Source: Paracoccaceae bacterium
Lineage (GTDB): Bacteria > Pseudomonadota > Alphaproteobacteria > Rhodobacterales > Rhodobacteraceae
Assembly (NCBI GenBank): GCA_019090405.1
Contig: JAHRVZ010000339.1
Span: 1 to 7,426 of the forward strand
Length of the DNA: 7,426 nucleotides
Direction of reading: 5' to 3'
Shown: in pieces, positions 1 through 6,481 of the stretch
Layout: each line of letters begins with the position of its first letter
How positions within the stretch are numbered: position 1 is the first letter of the stretch
Notes under the pieces: model-generated
What the model was told of the DNA's origin: nothing
The model's database searches: none
What the model saw: only the letters and a program-made list of their open reading frames with translations
Translations under genes and position numbers: made by a program

Positions 1-14
1 TAAGGAGCGGACAG

Positions 15-236
15 ATGAGAAAAGACATCCATCCCGATTATCACATGATCGACGTCAAAATGACCGACGGCACGGTTTATCAGATGCAGACTACCTGGGG
101 CAAAGAAGGCGACACGCTGGTGTTGGATATTGACCCAACGGTACACCCTGCCTGGACTGGTGGCGGCACACGCCTGCTGGATACTGGTGGACGCGTATCC
201 AAGTTCAAGAAGAAATACGAAGGTCTGGGTTTTTAA
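15..236 (+). CDS. rpmE: 50S ribosomal protein L31 (bL31), cysteine-free type
   Basis: A component of the large ribosomal subunit that helps bridge the two subunits. The 73-residue product begins MRKDIHPDYH and carries the family blocks DGTVYQMQTTWG (residues 19-30), HPAWTGG (44-50) and the conserved LLDTGGRVSKFKKKY near the C terminus. It has no cysteine, so it lacks the zinc-binding CxxC pairs of the classical long L31. This zinc-free version of normal length is, from memory, the usual one in Alphaproteobacteria. A strong ribosome binding site, AAGGAG at 2-7, lies 7 bases before the ATG. The TAA at bases 1-3 could be the stop of an upstream gene, often rplS in this group, but that cannot be shown from this window. 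A terminator follows at once, so this looks like the last gene of its transcript. Confidence 0.96.
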   Translation: MRKDIHPDYHMIDVKMTDGTVYQMQTTWGKEGDTLVLDIDPTVHPAWTGGGTRLLDTGGRVSKFKKKYEGLGF

Positions 237-262
237 TCCAAGCCATACTAAAAACGACTATC

Positions 263-292
263 AAAGGCTGCCCATGCCGGGCAGCCTTTTTT
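263..292 (+). terminator. Intrinsic terminator after rpmE
   Basis: An 8-bp perfect GC-rich stem pairs GGCTGCCC (266-273) with GGGCAGCC (279-286) around a 5-base loop. It is flanked by AAA (263-265) and a run of six T (287-292). This is the textbook form of a Rho-independent terminator. It separates rpmE from the helicase gene, which must then have its own promoter in the short 293-345 gap. I see a TATAGA at 310-315 there but no convincing -35 partner. Confidence 0.93.
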
Positions 293-345
293 GCTTATCG
301 GTCCTGTGATATAGACATGACTGCCCCAATTCAGAAAAGCAGACT

Positions 346-2304
346 ATGAAACAAGCTCTTGCAGATGCCCTCGCGCAGCGCGGTTACGACAAGCTGACCC
401 CGGTTCAGGAAGAAGTGTCCAACCCGGAACTGGATGGATCGGACCTGTTGGTCTCGGCTCAGACCGGATCAGGCAAAACCGTTGGGTTTGGTCTCGCACT
501 TGCTCCTACCCTGCTGGGAGAGTCTGAATCATTCAGCTCTGCAAACAGCCCACTGGCGCTTATCATTGCTCCGACCCGCGAACTGGCAATGCAGGTGAAA
601 CGTGAGCTGACCTGGCTTTACGCCAAAACTGGGGCGGTTGTTGCGTCCTGTGTCGGTGGCATGGACATGCGCGACGAACGCCGTGCCCTGTCGCGCGGTG
701 CCCATATTGTTGTGGCAACACCGGGACGCCTGCGCGACCACATCATGCGGAAATCAATCAAACTTAGTGACGTAAAAGGCGTGGTGCTGGATGAAGCAGA
801 CGAAATGCTTGATCTCGGATTCCGCGAAGACCTTGAGTTCATTCTGGCCGAATCCCCCGATACCCGTCGCACATTGATGTTCTCGGCCACGGTTCCGCGC
901 GGCATCGCAAATCTGGCCAAAAGCTATCAGAAAGACGCCGTACGGGTGACGACGGTTGCCGAGAAATCGCAACATTCCGACATTGAATATCAACTGATGA
1001 ATGTCGGCCCGCGTGACACCGAAAACGCCATTATCAACGTGCTGCGTTATTTCGAGGCACCCAACGCCTTGGTTTTCGCCAACACGCGCGCAATGGTGAA
1101 CCGGCTGACCACTCGCCTGTCCAATCGTGGATTTTCGGTTGTGCCATTGTCGGGTGAATTGTCGCAAAACGAACGCACCCACGCCCTGCAAGCCATGCGC
1201 GATGGTCGTGCGCGTGTCTGCGTGGCGACTGATGTTGCGGCGCGTGGCATCGACTTGCCCAACCTTGATCTGGTGGTCCACGCCGAACTGCCTTCCAACC
1301 ACGAAGCGTTGCTGCACCGGTCTGGCCGGACCGGGCGTGCGGGACGCAAAGGTGTTAGCGTTCTGATTGTGCCACCGTCAGTACGTCGCAAGGCCCAGCG
1401 TATCCTGCAATCTGCCAAAGTCGTGGCAACCGTCAGCGATGCGCCTTCTGCCGAAGCGGTAATGGAACGCGACGAGGCCCGGATGATCGAAGATCCATCC
1501 TGGGGCGAAACAACAACAGACCGCGAAACCGGCACCGTTTCCAAACTGTTGGAAACGTTCAATCCCGAACAGATCGCAACCGCGTTCTTGCGCCTGTACC
1601 GATCCAGCCACACGGCTCCGGAAGAGCTGAGTGCTGTCGGAAATGATACAAAGGCACCACCGCGCGCATTCGGCCCAAGCGTCTGGTTTTCAATCACGGG
1701 TGGACGCGCCAAAGGTGCTGAACCACGGCGATATTTGCCGATGCTGTGCAAAGCCGGCGATGTAACCCGCGAAGACATTGGGGCTATTCGCATTCAGGAC
1801 ACCGAATCCTTTGTCGAAATCCGCAAAGCGTCCGTGGGCGGGTTCCTCAAGGCGCTGGGTGGCAAATCGGAACTGGAACCGGGTGCAATTATCAAACAGC
1901 TTGATAAGCCGCCCTCGATTGCCAATTCCCCACGTCCGAAATTTGCGCCCAAAACCCATGAAGGTAAACCCAAACGGACAAAGCCAACGCATTCGGCGGC
2001 GCCAATTGACTGGAACGACGCGCCAGAGCCACGTCGCAAAAAGCCAAAGCCAACTGGCAAACCCGGCGGCTCAAAACCATCCCACGCCAAATCCAGCCGC
2101 AAGCCTGAACATTCACGTCCCGAAGGCGTTGTTGAGACCTACAAAAAGAAACCCGCAACTGGGTCTAAACCGGCCGGAAAACCGGGCCGGTCCAAGAACA
2201 CGACACCCGTCGGCAAGGCAAACAGCAAAAAGAACAAGGCGCGGCGGGCAGCAGCGGCAGCAGGTAAAGGTGGCAACGCGGCCCCGAAGCGACGCAATAC
2301 CTAG
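346..2304 (+). CDS. DEAD-box ATP-dependent RNA helicase with DbpA/CsdA-type RNA-binding domain
   Basis: A cytoplasmic ATP-dependent RNA helicase, probably acting in ribosome assembly or mRNA remodelling. All superfamily 2 DEAD-box motifs are present in order: Q motif GYDKLTPVQ (13-21), motif I AQTGSGKT (38-45), Ia APTRELA (75-81), Ib TPGR (125-128), II DEAD (149-152), III SAT (180-182), IV LVFANTR (242-248), V ATDVAARGID (294-303) and VI HRSGRTGRAG (324-333). Residues about 445-505, with VWFSITGGRAKG and IGAIRIQDTESFVEI, match the DbpA-type RNA-binding fold (PF03880) known from DbpA and CsdA/DeaD. A tail of about 135 residues rich in K, P, R, G and S follows and is probably disordered and RNA-binding. 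The start is the first in-frame ATG before the Q motif, and its ribosome binding site is weak. I cannot choose between DbpA and DeaD orthology, so no symbol is given. Confidence 0.94.
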   Translation: MKQALADALAQRGYDKLTPVQEEVSNPELDGSDLLVSAQTGSGKTVGFGLALAPTLLGESESFSSANSPLALIIAPTRELAMQVKRELTWLYAKTGAVVASCVGGMDMRDERRALSRGAHIVVATPGRLRDHIMRKSIKLSDVKGVVLDEADEMLDLGFREDLEFILAESPDTRRTLMFSATVPRGIANLAKSYQKDAVRVTTVAEKSQHSDIEYQLMNVGPRDTENAIINVLRYFEAPNALVFANTRAMVNRLTTRLSNRGFSVVPLSGELSQNERTHALQAMRDGRARVCVATDVAARGIDLPNLDLVVHAELPSNHEALLHRSGRTGRAGRKGVSVLIVPPSVRRKAQRILQSAKVVATVSDAPSAEAVMERDEARMIEDPSWGETTTDRETGTVSKLLETFNPEQIATAFLRLYRSSHTAPEELSAVGNDTKAPPRAFGPSVWFSITGGRAKGAEPRRYLPMLCKAGDVTREDIGAIRIQDTESFVEIRKASVGGFLKALGGKSELEPGAIIKQLDKPPSIANSPRPKFAPKTHEGKPKRTKPTHSAAPIDWNDAPEPRRKKPKPTGKPGGSKPSHAKSSRKPEHSRPEGVVETYKKKPATGSKPAGKPGRSKNTTPVGKANSKKNKARRAAAAAGKGGNAAPKRRNT

Positions 2305-2307
2305 GCC

Positions 2308-2377
2308 AGAGGTTGCATCCGCTTTCTTTCAAAGAAAGCGGGCCGGAATATTTGAAATATTCCGATTTGAAACCTCT
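2308..2377. repeat. Composite palindrome: two hairpins inside a closing stem
   Basis: Starting 4 bases after the helicase stop codon, three inverted repeats nest together. AGAGGTT (2308-2314) pairs with AACCTCT (2371-2377). Inside lie an 11-bp perfect palindrome with a single central base (2319-2329 with 2331-2341, centre TTTCAAA) and a 10-bp one (2344-2353 with 2355-2364, centre TTTGAAA). The two centres are complementary to each other, and ATTTGAAA occurs again as a direct repeat at 2365-2372. No T-run follows, so this is not a standard terminator, though it could protect the helicase mRNA 3' end. The form suggests a dispersed palindromic element or a DNA-binding site (inference). Confidence 0.75.
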
Positions 2378-2390
2378 CGAATTGCCTTGG

Positions 2391-2435
2391 GTGTCGCACT
2401 GTGCTTTTCATAAGGCGACACACCACATATAGTGG
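2391..2435 (+). promoter_or_regulatory. Probable mipZ promoter with overlapping palindromes
   Basis: TTTTCA (2405-2410, four of six matches to TTGACA) and TATAGT (2428-2433, five of six to TATAAT) are separated by exactly 17 bases, a good sigma-70 layout 48 bases ahead of the mipZ ATG. The -35 lies in the loop of a 7-bp inverted repeat (GTGTCGC 2391-2397 with GCGACAC 2414-2420). The -10 lies inside the palindrome CCAC-ATATA-GTGG (2423-2435). These repeats are candidate operators. Promoter activity is inferred from the hexamers only. Confidence 0.5.
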
Positions 2436-2480
2436 CGGGAAAATAGATCAAATCTCGGCAGAACGGGCAAAGGACAGGGC

Positions 2481-3290
2481 ATGGCGCATATCATCGTCGT
2501 CGGAAATGAAAAGGGCGGCGCGGGTAAATCTACGGTGTCGATGCATCTGGCAACTGCGCTTGCGCGGATGGGTCACAAAGTTGGTGCGCTTGATCTGGAT
2601 TTACGCCAGCGTACCCTTGGACGCTATGTCGAAAACCGACAGGCTTTCATGGAATCCTCGGGTATCAGCCTGCCGCAAGTCCATTGTCACGACCTTCCCG
2701 AAATCGATTCTTCGTCATTGAAACCGGGCGAAAACATCTATGACCACCGCCTGTCCGCAGCCGTTGCCAGCCTTGAACCGGACAATGATTTCATTCTTAT
2801 CGACTGCCCCGGTTCACATACCCGCCTAAGTCAGGTTGCGCATTCCCTGTCCGACACGCTGGTCACACCGCTAAATGACAGCTTTGTTGATTTTGACCTG
2901 CTGGCGCGCATTGATCCGCAAGGCGAGAAAATCCTTGGCCCGTCAGTCTATTCCGAAATGGTCTGGAACGCGCGGCAATTACGGGCGCAGGCCGGATTGC
3001 GGCCGATTGACTGGATTGTTGTGCGCAACCGGGTGGCGACACAGCGCATGCTGAACAAGGAAAAGATGGAGCGTGCAATCATGATGCTATCTAAACGCCT
3101 TGGGTTTCGGGTTGCTCCTGGCTTTAGCGAACGGGTGATTTTCCGCGAACTATTTCCACGCGGGCTGACCTTGCTTGACCTCAAGGATATCGGCATCAAG
3201 CAAATGAATATCTCGAACGTCGCGGCACGTCAGGAATTGCGAGAAATGATGAAGGCACTGAATCTGCCTGGTGTCGAAGTGGATTTTTGA
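2481..3290 (+). CDS. mipZ: MipZ, ParA-family ATPase that positions the division plane
   Basis: In Caulobacter, MipZ binds the ParB-origin complex and spreads in a polar gradient that inhibits FtsZ polymerisation, confining the Z ring to midcell. The 269-residue product has the deviant Walker A KGGAGKST (11-18) with signature lysine K11 and active-site K16, the Walker A' segment LDLDLRQRT (37-45), and Walker B ILIDCPG (105-111). Recalled Caulobacter MipZ shares long blocks with it: VVGNEKGGAGKST, DLDLRQRT, TPLNDSFVDFD, VIFRELFPRGLTLLDL and AARQELR. By that alignment K11 and D40 correspond to Caulobacter K13 and D42, both needed for the ATPase switch. The RQR of the A' segment and the NDSFVDFD block separate MipZ from chromosomal ParA and Soj. 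AAAGGA (2469-2474) sits 6 bases before the ATG. No parB or ftsZ is nearby, as is usual for a stand-alone mipZ. Its promoter appears to lie at 2405-2433. Confidence 0.95.
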   Translation: MAHIIVVGNEKGGAGKSTVSMHLATALARMGHKVGALDLDLRQRTLGRYVENRQAFMESSGISLPQVHCHDLPEIDSSSLKPGENIYDHRLSAAVASLEPDNDFILIDCPGSHTRLSQVAHSLSDTLVTPLNDSFVDFDLLARIDPQGEKILGPSVYSEMVWNARQLRAQAGLRPIDWIVVRNRVATQRMLNKEKMERAIMMLSKRLGFRVAPGFSERVIFRELFPRGLTLLDLKDIGIKQMNISNVAARQELREMMKALNLPGVEVDF

Positions 3291-3294
3291 GCTG

Positions 3295-4551
3295 TCAGAG
3301 CTTGCTGTTCTCGACATCATAGATCGTGAACAACTCTAGAGGTTTGGATACCCCGCGCAGCATATAGCGACCCAGCGAAACCAGATCATGGTCATTGCTT
3401 TTAGACGCCTGAACCACTGCGTCAGATACGATGATGCGCCGCCCCACCGATTTGTGCATACCAGAAATTCGGGCTGTCAGATTAACAGCAGGGCCAATCA
3501 CGGTGAAATCAAGCCGGGTTTCAGAACCAATATTGCCATAAAAAACCTCTCCCAGATGCAAGGCCAGCGTGAAATCGGTAAAAGGCAGGCCTTCAGCCTT
3601 GCGCGCGATATTATTCTTGCGCACCCGATTGCGGATTTCTGTTGCTGACTTCAATGCAGATTGTGTGGCCACTTGCAAATCGTCCTGCCCGAAAATGGCC
3701 AGCACCCCATCGCCCATGAATTTCAGAACATTGCCACCGTTGGACTCAATCAGAGAAACGACCACGCCAAAATAATCGTTCAGCATCTCAATCAACGCCG
3801 GACCGGGCGTTTCTTCGGAAAGGCTGGTGAACCCTGTCAGATCAAAATAGCAAATGACCGCGTTCATTTGTTGCAAAGATCCGCGTTCAATTTCGCCAGA
3901 TAACACCCGGTTGCCCGCATCCTCGCCTAGATAGACACCCAGCAAATCCTTTGCGACCTGCTGGCTGGCCGCTGATTTCAACGCCAGACCCAGGGCAGGC
4001 AGTGATTGTTTGATCGTCACAATGTCATCTTCTGAGAACCCGTTTGCCGCATCACTGGTCCACGACAATAACGCCCCTTCCGGGGGTGCAAGAGGATCAA
4101 CATGTTGCTCTTGTATGTCCCACTTTTCAAATAATAGCGCCACAGCCAGATAATCGGTCCCGCCGCCTTCTTTTAGTTCGACCAAAAGGGGGAAAGGGCA
4201 GTCTTCTTCAAGATTTGTCAGATTTTTCCGAAACTCGAAAGTCTGGGTGTCCAGCATGAAATAATGCGGGCTTTGCATCCAGCGTTGTGGCGCTGGCTCA
4301 TGATCATAGCGTTGTTGCGACGCACCGGCATCGCGGTACCAGTCAAAGCCAATCCCACCATAAAGAGGGTGAACGGCTTGCTGAGCGACATGCAAACGCA
4401 TCAAAGGCATTCCAAAACCCAACAGTTTTAGACAATACCCCTCAAGCAGTTCGTGTTGCGACAGGCTGTCCAAACCCTGCTGCAATAGCCAGTCTGTAAT
4501 CTCAGAGGCGCGCAGCTGACTCTGGCTTTGTTGCGTTACCTGATTTGTCAT
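3295..4551 (-). CDS. Class III adenylate cyclase with soluble N-terminal domain
   Basis: Predicted to make cAMP from ATP in the cytoplasm. The C-terminal part (about residues 228-410 of 418) is a class III nucleotidyl cyclase domain. Metal-binding aspartates are D237 (in CYFDLTGFT) and D281 (in KFMGDG). The lysine-threonine pair K277 and T350 (in LDFTVIG) is typical of ATP-specific class IIIb enzymes. The transition-state pair is N357 and R361 (NLTAR). All catalytic positions are intact. Residues 1-225 contain no transmembrane stretch. They hold the segments LEGYCLKLLGFGMPLMRLHV and HPLYGGIGFDWYRD, resembling an unnamed N-terminal region in other alphaproteobacterial cyclases, probably a sensor (inference). 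The start at 4551 is chosen because GGAG (complement of 4560-4563) precedes it by 8 bases. A longer in-frame start at 4653 would overlap the upstream MarR gene by 86 bases and add an unlikely Cys/Arg-rich leader. It follows that MarR gene by 16 bases, so the two are probably cotranscribed. Confidence 0.88.
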   Translation of the reverse strand: MTNQVTQQSQSQLRASEITDWLLQQGLDSLSQHELLEGYCLKLLGFGMPLMRLHVAQQAVHPLYGGIGFDWYRDAGASQQRYDHEPAPQRWMQSPHYFMLDTQTFEFRKNLTNLEEDCPFPLLVELKEGGGTDYLAVALLFEKWDIQEQHVDPLAPPEGALLSWTSDAANGFSEDDIVTIKQSLPALGLALKSAASQQVAKDLLGVYLGEDAGNRVLSGEIERGSLQQMNAVICYFDLTGFTSLSEETPGPALIEMLNDYFGVVVSLIESNGGNVLKFMGDGVLAIFGQDDLQVATQSALKSATEIRNRVRKNNIARKAEGLPFTDFTLALHLGEVFYGNIGSETRLDFTVIGPAVNLTARISGMHKSVGRRIIVSDAVVQASKSNDHDLVSLGRYMLRGVSKPLELFTIYDVENSKL

Positions 4552-4559
4552 ATCCAACA

Positions 4560-4563
4560 CTCC
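4560..4563 (-). promoter_or_regulatory. Ribosome binding site fixing the cyclase start
   Basis: On the minus strand this reads GGAG, 8 bases before the ATG at 4551 and inside the 16-base gap behind the MarR stop codon. It supports the 418-residue form of the cyclase over the 452-residue one. Confidence 0.7.
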
Positions 4564-4567
4564 ACAG

Positions 4568-5005
4568 TCATTCCGATCCGGCCAGTCGGCGCAACATATA
4601 TCGCAGCATTTTCGCCTCGGCGGCCGGGAAAAGTGCCGACAGTTTTTGGTCATAGGTCTGCGCTACCGAATGCAAATCCCGATAGGCTGCCTGTCCAAAG
4701 CTAGTAAGAGTCAGATGTTCGACCCGGCGGTCCTGTTCGTCTTTGGTGCGGGTCAAAAAGCGCCGTTGTTCCAGTTTTCGTACCGCGCGGCTGATCTTGG
4801 TTTTGTGAATTTTTGCCCGCGTCCCAATCTCTTTTGCCGTCATCTGCCCGTAATTCCCAAGATGAAACAGCACCCGCCATTCGGTGCGCAACATGCCATA
4901 TCGCCCCTTATATACCTGCTGAAACGCCATCGAACTTTCCTCGGCGGCCTGATTAAGCAGGTAGGGCAGGAAATCTTGTAAATCAAACTCGTCTTTTTTT
5001 GTCAT
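4568..5005 (-). CDS. MarR-family transcriptional regulator, probable regulator of hmgA
   Basis: A 145-residue DNA-binding protein of the MarR winged-helix family, which acts as dimers and usually represses adjacent genes until a small phenolic or other ligand binds. The core is visible: LRTEWRVLFHLGNYG (39-53), the helix-turn-helix MTAKEIGTRAKIHKTKISRA (55-74) with the recognition helix from about 67, and the wing carrying DEQDRR (89-94), the family's D-x-R-R signature region. Length and the N-terminal helix are normal for the family. The gene diverges from hmgA across 71 bases, so an aromatic-catabolite-responsive role on hmgA and fumarylacetoacetase is the natural inference. The ligand is unknown. 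There is no Shine-Dalgarno sequence before its ATG, and a possible -35/-10 pair places the transcript start almost at the start codon. The cyclase gene follows closely in the same direction. Confidence 0.92.
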   Translation of the reverse strand: MTKKDEFDLQDFLPYLLNQAAEESSMAFQQVYKGRYGMLRTEWRVLFHLGNYGQMTAKEIGTRAKIHKTKISRAVRKLEQRRFLTRTKDEQDRRVEHLTLTSFGQAAYRDLHSVAQTYDQKLSALFPAAEAKMLRYMLRRLAGSE

Positions 5006-5076
5006 ACGGCGTCGTAGCGGTTGTTAGTTACAAAATCAACTATTAGGTCTGCTGGCAGATAAGGGAGTATTGCACA
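5006..5076. promoter_or_regulatory. Divergent marR/hmgA control region with overlapping inverted repeats
   Basis: Two overlapping inverted repeats sit mid-gap: TTGT-TAGTT-ACAA (5021-5033) and TAGTT-N8-AACTA (5025-5029 with 5038-5042). Their size and AT-rich arms suit a MarR dimer, so they are candidate operators (inference). Towards the regulator gene, TTGATT (complement of 5034-5039) lies 17 bases from TACGAC (complement of 5011-5016). For hmgA I see no convincing sigma-70 pair. Its ribosome binding site is AGGGAG at 5062-5067, 9 bases from the ATG. Confidence 0.55.
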
Positions 5077-6438
5077 ATGAACCGCCCAGATGATCCACAC
5101 CAGATGGTCCAGGCCGCAACACCGGTTGGAACCAACGAGGGCTATATGCCCGGCTTTGGCAATGATTTTGAAACCGAAGCGTTGCCAGGCGCTTTGCCAC
5201 AAGGCATGAACAGTCCGCAAAAATGCAATTATGGCCTGTACGGAGAGCAACTAACCGGCACCGCCTTTACGGCGCCCAGCCATCAGAACGAACGCACATG
5301 GTGCTATCGCATCCGTCCTTCAGTTAAGCACTCGCACAGGTATGAAAAAATTGATCTGCCTTATTGGAAATCCGCGCCAAACGTGGACCCGGATGTAATT
5401 TCACTGGGTCAATACCGCTGGGATCCGGTAGGCCATTCCGAAGAATCGATGACATGGCTGACAGGCATGCGCACCATGACCACGGCAGGGGATGTGAACA
5501 CGCAGGTGGGTATGGCCAGCCATATCTATCTGGTGAATACGTCGATGCAGGACGAATATTTCTATTCGGCAGACAGCGAGTTGCTGATTGTTCCGCAAGA
5601 AGGTCGCCTGCGCTTTGCCACCGAATTGGGAATCATTGACCTTGAACCCAAAGAGATCGCAATAATCCCACGTGGATTGCTGTATCGCGTCGAAGTTCTT
5701 GAGGGTCCGGCACGTGGCTTTGTCTGTGAAAACTATGGACAAAAGTTTGAATTGCCGGGGCGCGGGCCGATTGGTGCCAACTGCATGGCGAACCGCCGCG
5801 ATTTCAAAACGCCGGTAGCGGCCTATGAAGATCGTGAAACTCCGTCGACGGTGATTATTAAATGGTGCGGTCAGTTCCATGAAACACATATTGGTCACTC
5901 ACCATTGGATGTGGTGGCATGGCACGGCAACTACGCGCCGGTGAAATACGATCTGCGAACATATTGCCCGGTTGGCTCGATCCTGTTTGACCACCCGGAC
6001 CCGTCGATCTTTACCGTGCTGACGGCCGCATCCGGTGTGCCAGGAACCGCCAATATCGACTTTGTGCTGTTCCGAGAACGCTGGATGGTGATGGAGGATA
6101 CATTCCGCCCGCCGTGGTATCACAAGAACATCATGACCGAGATGATGGGCAATATTTATGGCCAGTATGATGCCAAACCCAAAGGGTTCATTCCCGGCGG
6201 GCTAAGCCTGCACAACATGATGCTGCCACATGGGCCAGACAAAAACGCATTTGATAAGGCGTCTAACTCCAATCTGGGGCCGGATAAGCTCGACAATACC
6301 ATGTCGTTCATGTTCGAAACACGCTTTCCCCAGCATCTGACGGCGTTTGCCGCGAATGAGGCGCCGCTTCAGGATGACTATATCGACTGCTGGGAAGACA
6401 TCGAGAAAAAGTTCGACGGAACACCCGGTAAAAAATAA
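5077..6438 (+). CDS. hmgA: Homogentisate 1,2-dioxygenase
   Basis: The non-haem Fe(II) enzyme (EC 1.13.11.5) that opens the ring of homogentisate with O2 to give maleylacetoacetate in tyrosine and phenylalanine breakdown. The 453-residue length is full size for the family. The N terminus has the hallmark GYMPGFGNDFETEALPGALP (22-41), then NYGLYGEQLTGTAFTAP (51-67). The iron ligands map by recalled alignment to human HGD: H349 (WYHKN), E355 (MTEMMG) and H385 (LPHGPD) match H335, E341 and H371 with identical spacing. H306 (FDHPDPS) matches the active-site histidine 43 residues before the first ligand, as in human and Pseudomonas enzymes. The start at 5077 is supported by AGGGAG 9 bases upstream. 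An internal Met at residue 10 is less well placed. It is the first gene of an apparent hmgA-fah operon, divergent from the MarR gene. Confidence 0.97.
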   Translation: MNRPDDPHQMVQAATPVGTNEGYMPGFGNDFETEALPGALPQGMNSPQKCNYGLYGEQLTGTAFTAPSHQNERTWCYRIRPSVKHSHRYEKIDLPYWKSAPNVDPDVISLGQYRWDPVGHSEESMTWLTGMRTMTTAGDVNTQVGMASHIYLVNTSMQDEYFYSADSELLIVPQEGRLRFATELGIIDLEPKEIAIIPRGLLYRVEVLEGPARGFVCENYGQKFELPGRGPIGANCMANRRDFKTPVAAYEDRETPSTVIIKWCGQFHETHIGHSPLDVVAWHGNYAPVKYDLRTYCPVGSILFDHPDPSIFTVLTAASGVPGTANIDFVLFRERWMVMEDTFRPPWYHKNIMTEMMGNIYGQYDAKPKGFIPGGLSLHNMMLPHGPDKNAFDKASNSNLGPDKLDNTMSFMFETRFPQHLTAFAANEAPLQDDYIDCWEDIEKKFDGTPGKK

Positions 6439-6444
6439 CTCTGG

Positions 6445-6464
6445 GGGTGGGTTTTCCCCCACCC
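6445..6464 (+). other. G/C hairpin directly after hmgA
   Basis: GGGTGGG (6445-6451) pairs with CCCACCC (6458-6464) around TTTTCC, six bases after the hmgA stop codon. There is no T-run on its 3' side, so it does not look like a full Rho-independent terminator. A role in pausing, partial termination or protection of the hmgA mRNA end is possible (inference). Confidence 0.6.
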
Positions 6465-6481
6465 TGCACAATCCAGTATAA

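Noticed and set aside
754..1317. A 187-codon open frame on the minus strand inside the helicase gene
   Set aside because: It is antisense to the conserved helicase core (motifs II to V), so it is best explained by codon structure of the sense gene.
1047..1793. A 248-codon open frame on the minus strand inside the helicase gene
   Set aside because: It lies wholly opposite an unmistakable DEAD-box coding frame, and its product is low in pattern and resembles no family I know. It is a shadow of the real gene.
1778..2413. A 211-codon open frame in another frame of the helicase 3' end
   Set aside because: It arises from the repetitive basic tail coding sequence and has no start signal or recognisable domain.
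2391..2420. The GTGTCGC/GCGACAC hairpin as a terminator for the helicase
   Set aside because: It has a long 16-base loop, only 7 bp of stem and no T-run after it. It fits better as part of the mipZ promoter region.
4552..4653. A 34-residue N-terminal extension of the cyclase starting at 4653
   Set aside because: It overlaps the end of the MarR gene by 86 bases and has a Cys/Arg/Pro-rich composition unlike the rest. A better ATG with GGAG at proper spacing exists at 4551.
6445..6464. A Rho-independent terminator between hmgA and fahA
   Set aside because: The stem is present but no T-run follows it, and the next gene in the same pathway starts 56 bases later with a good ribosome binding site.
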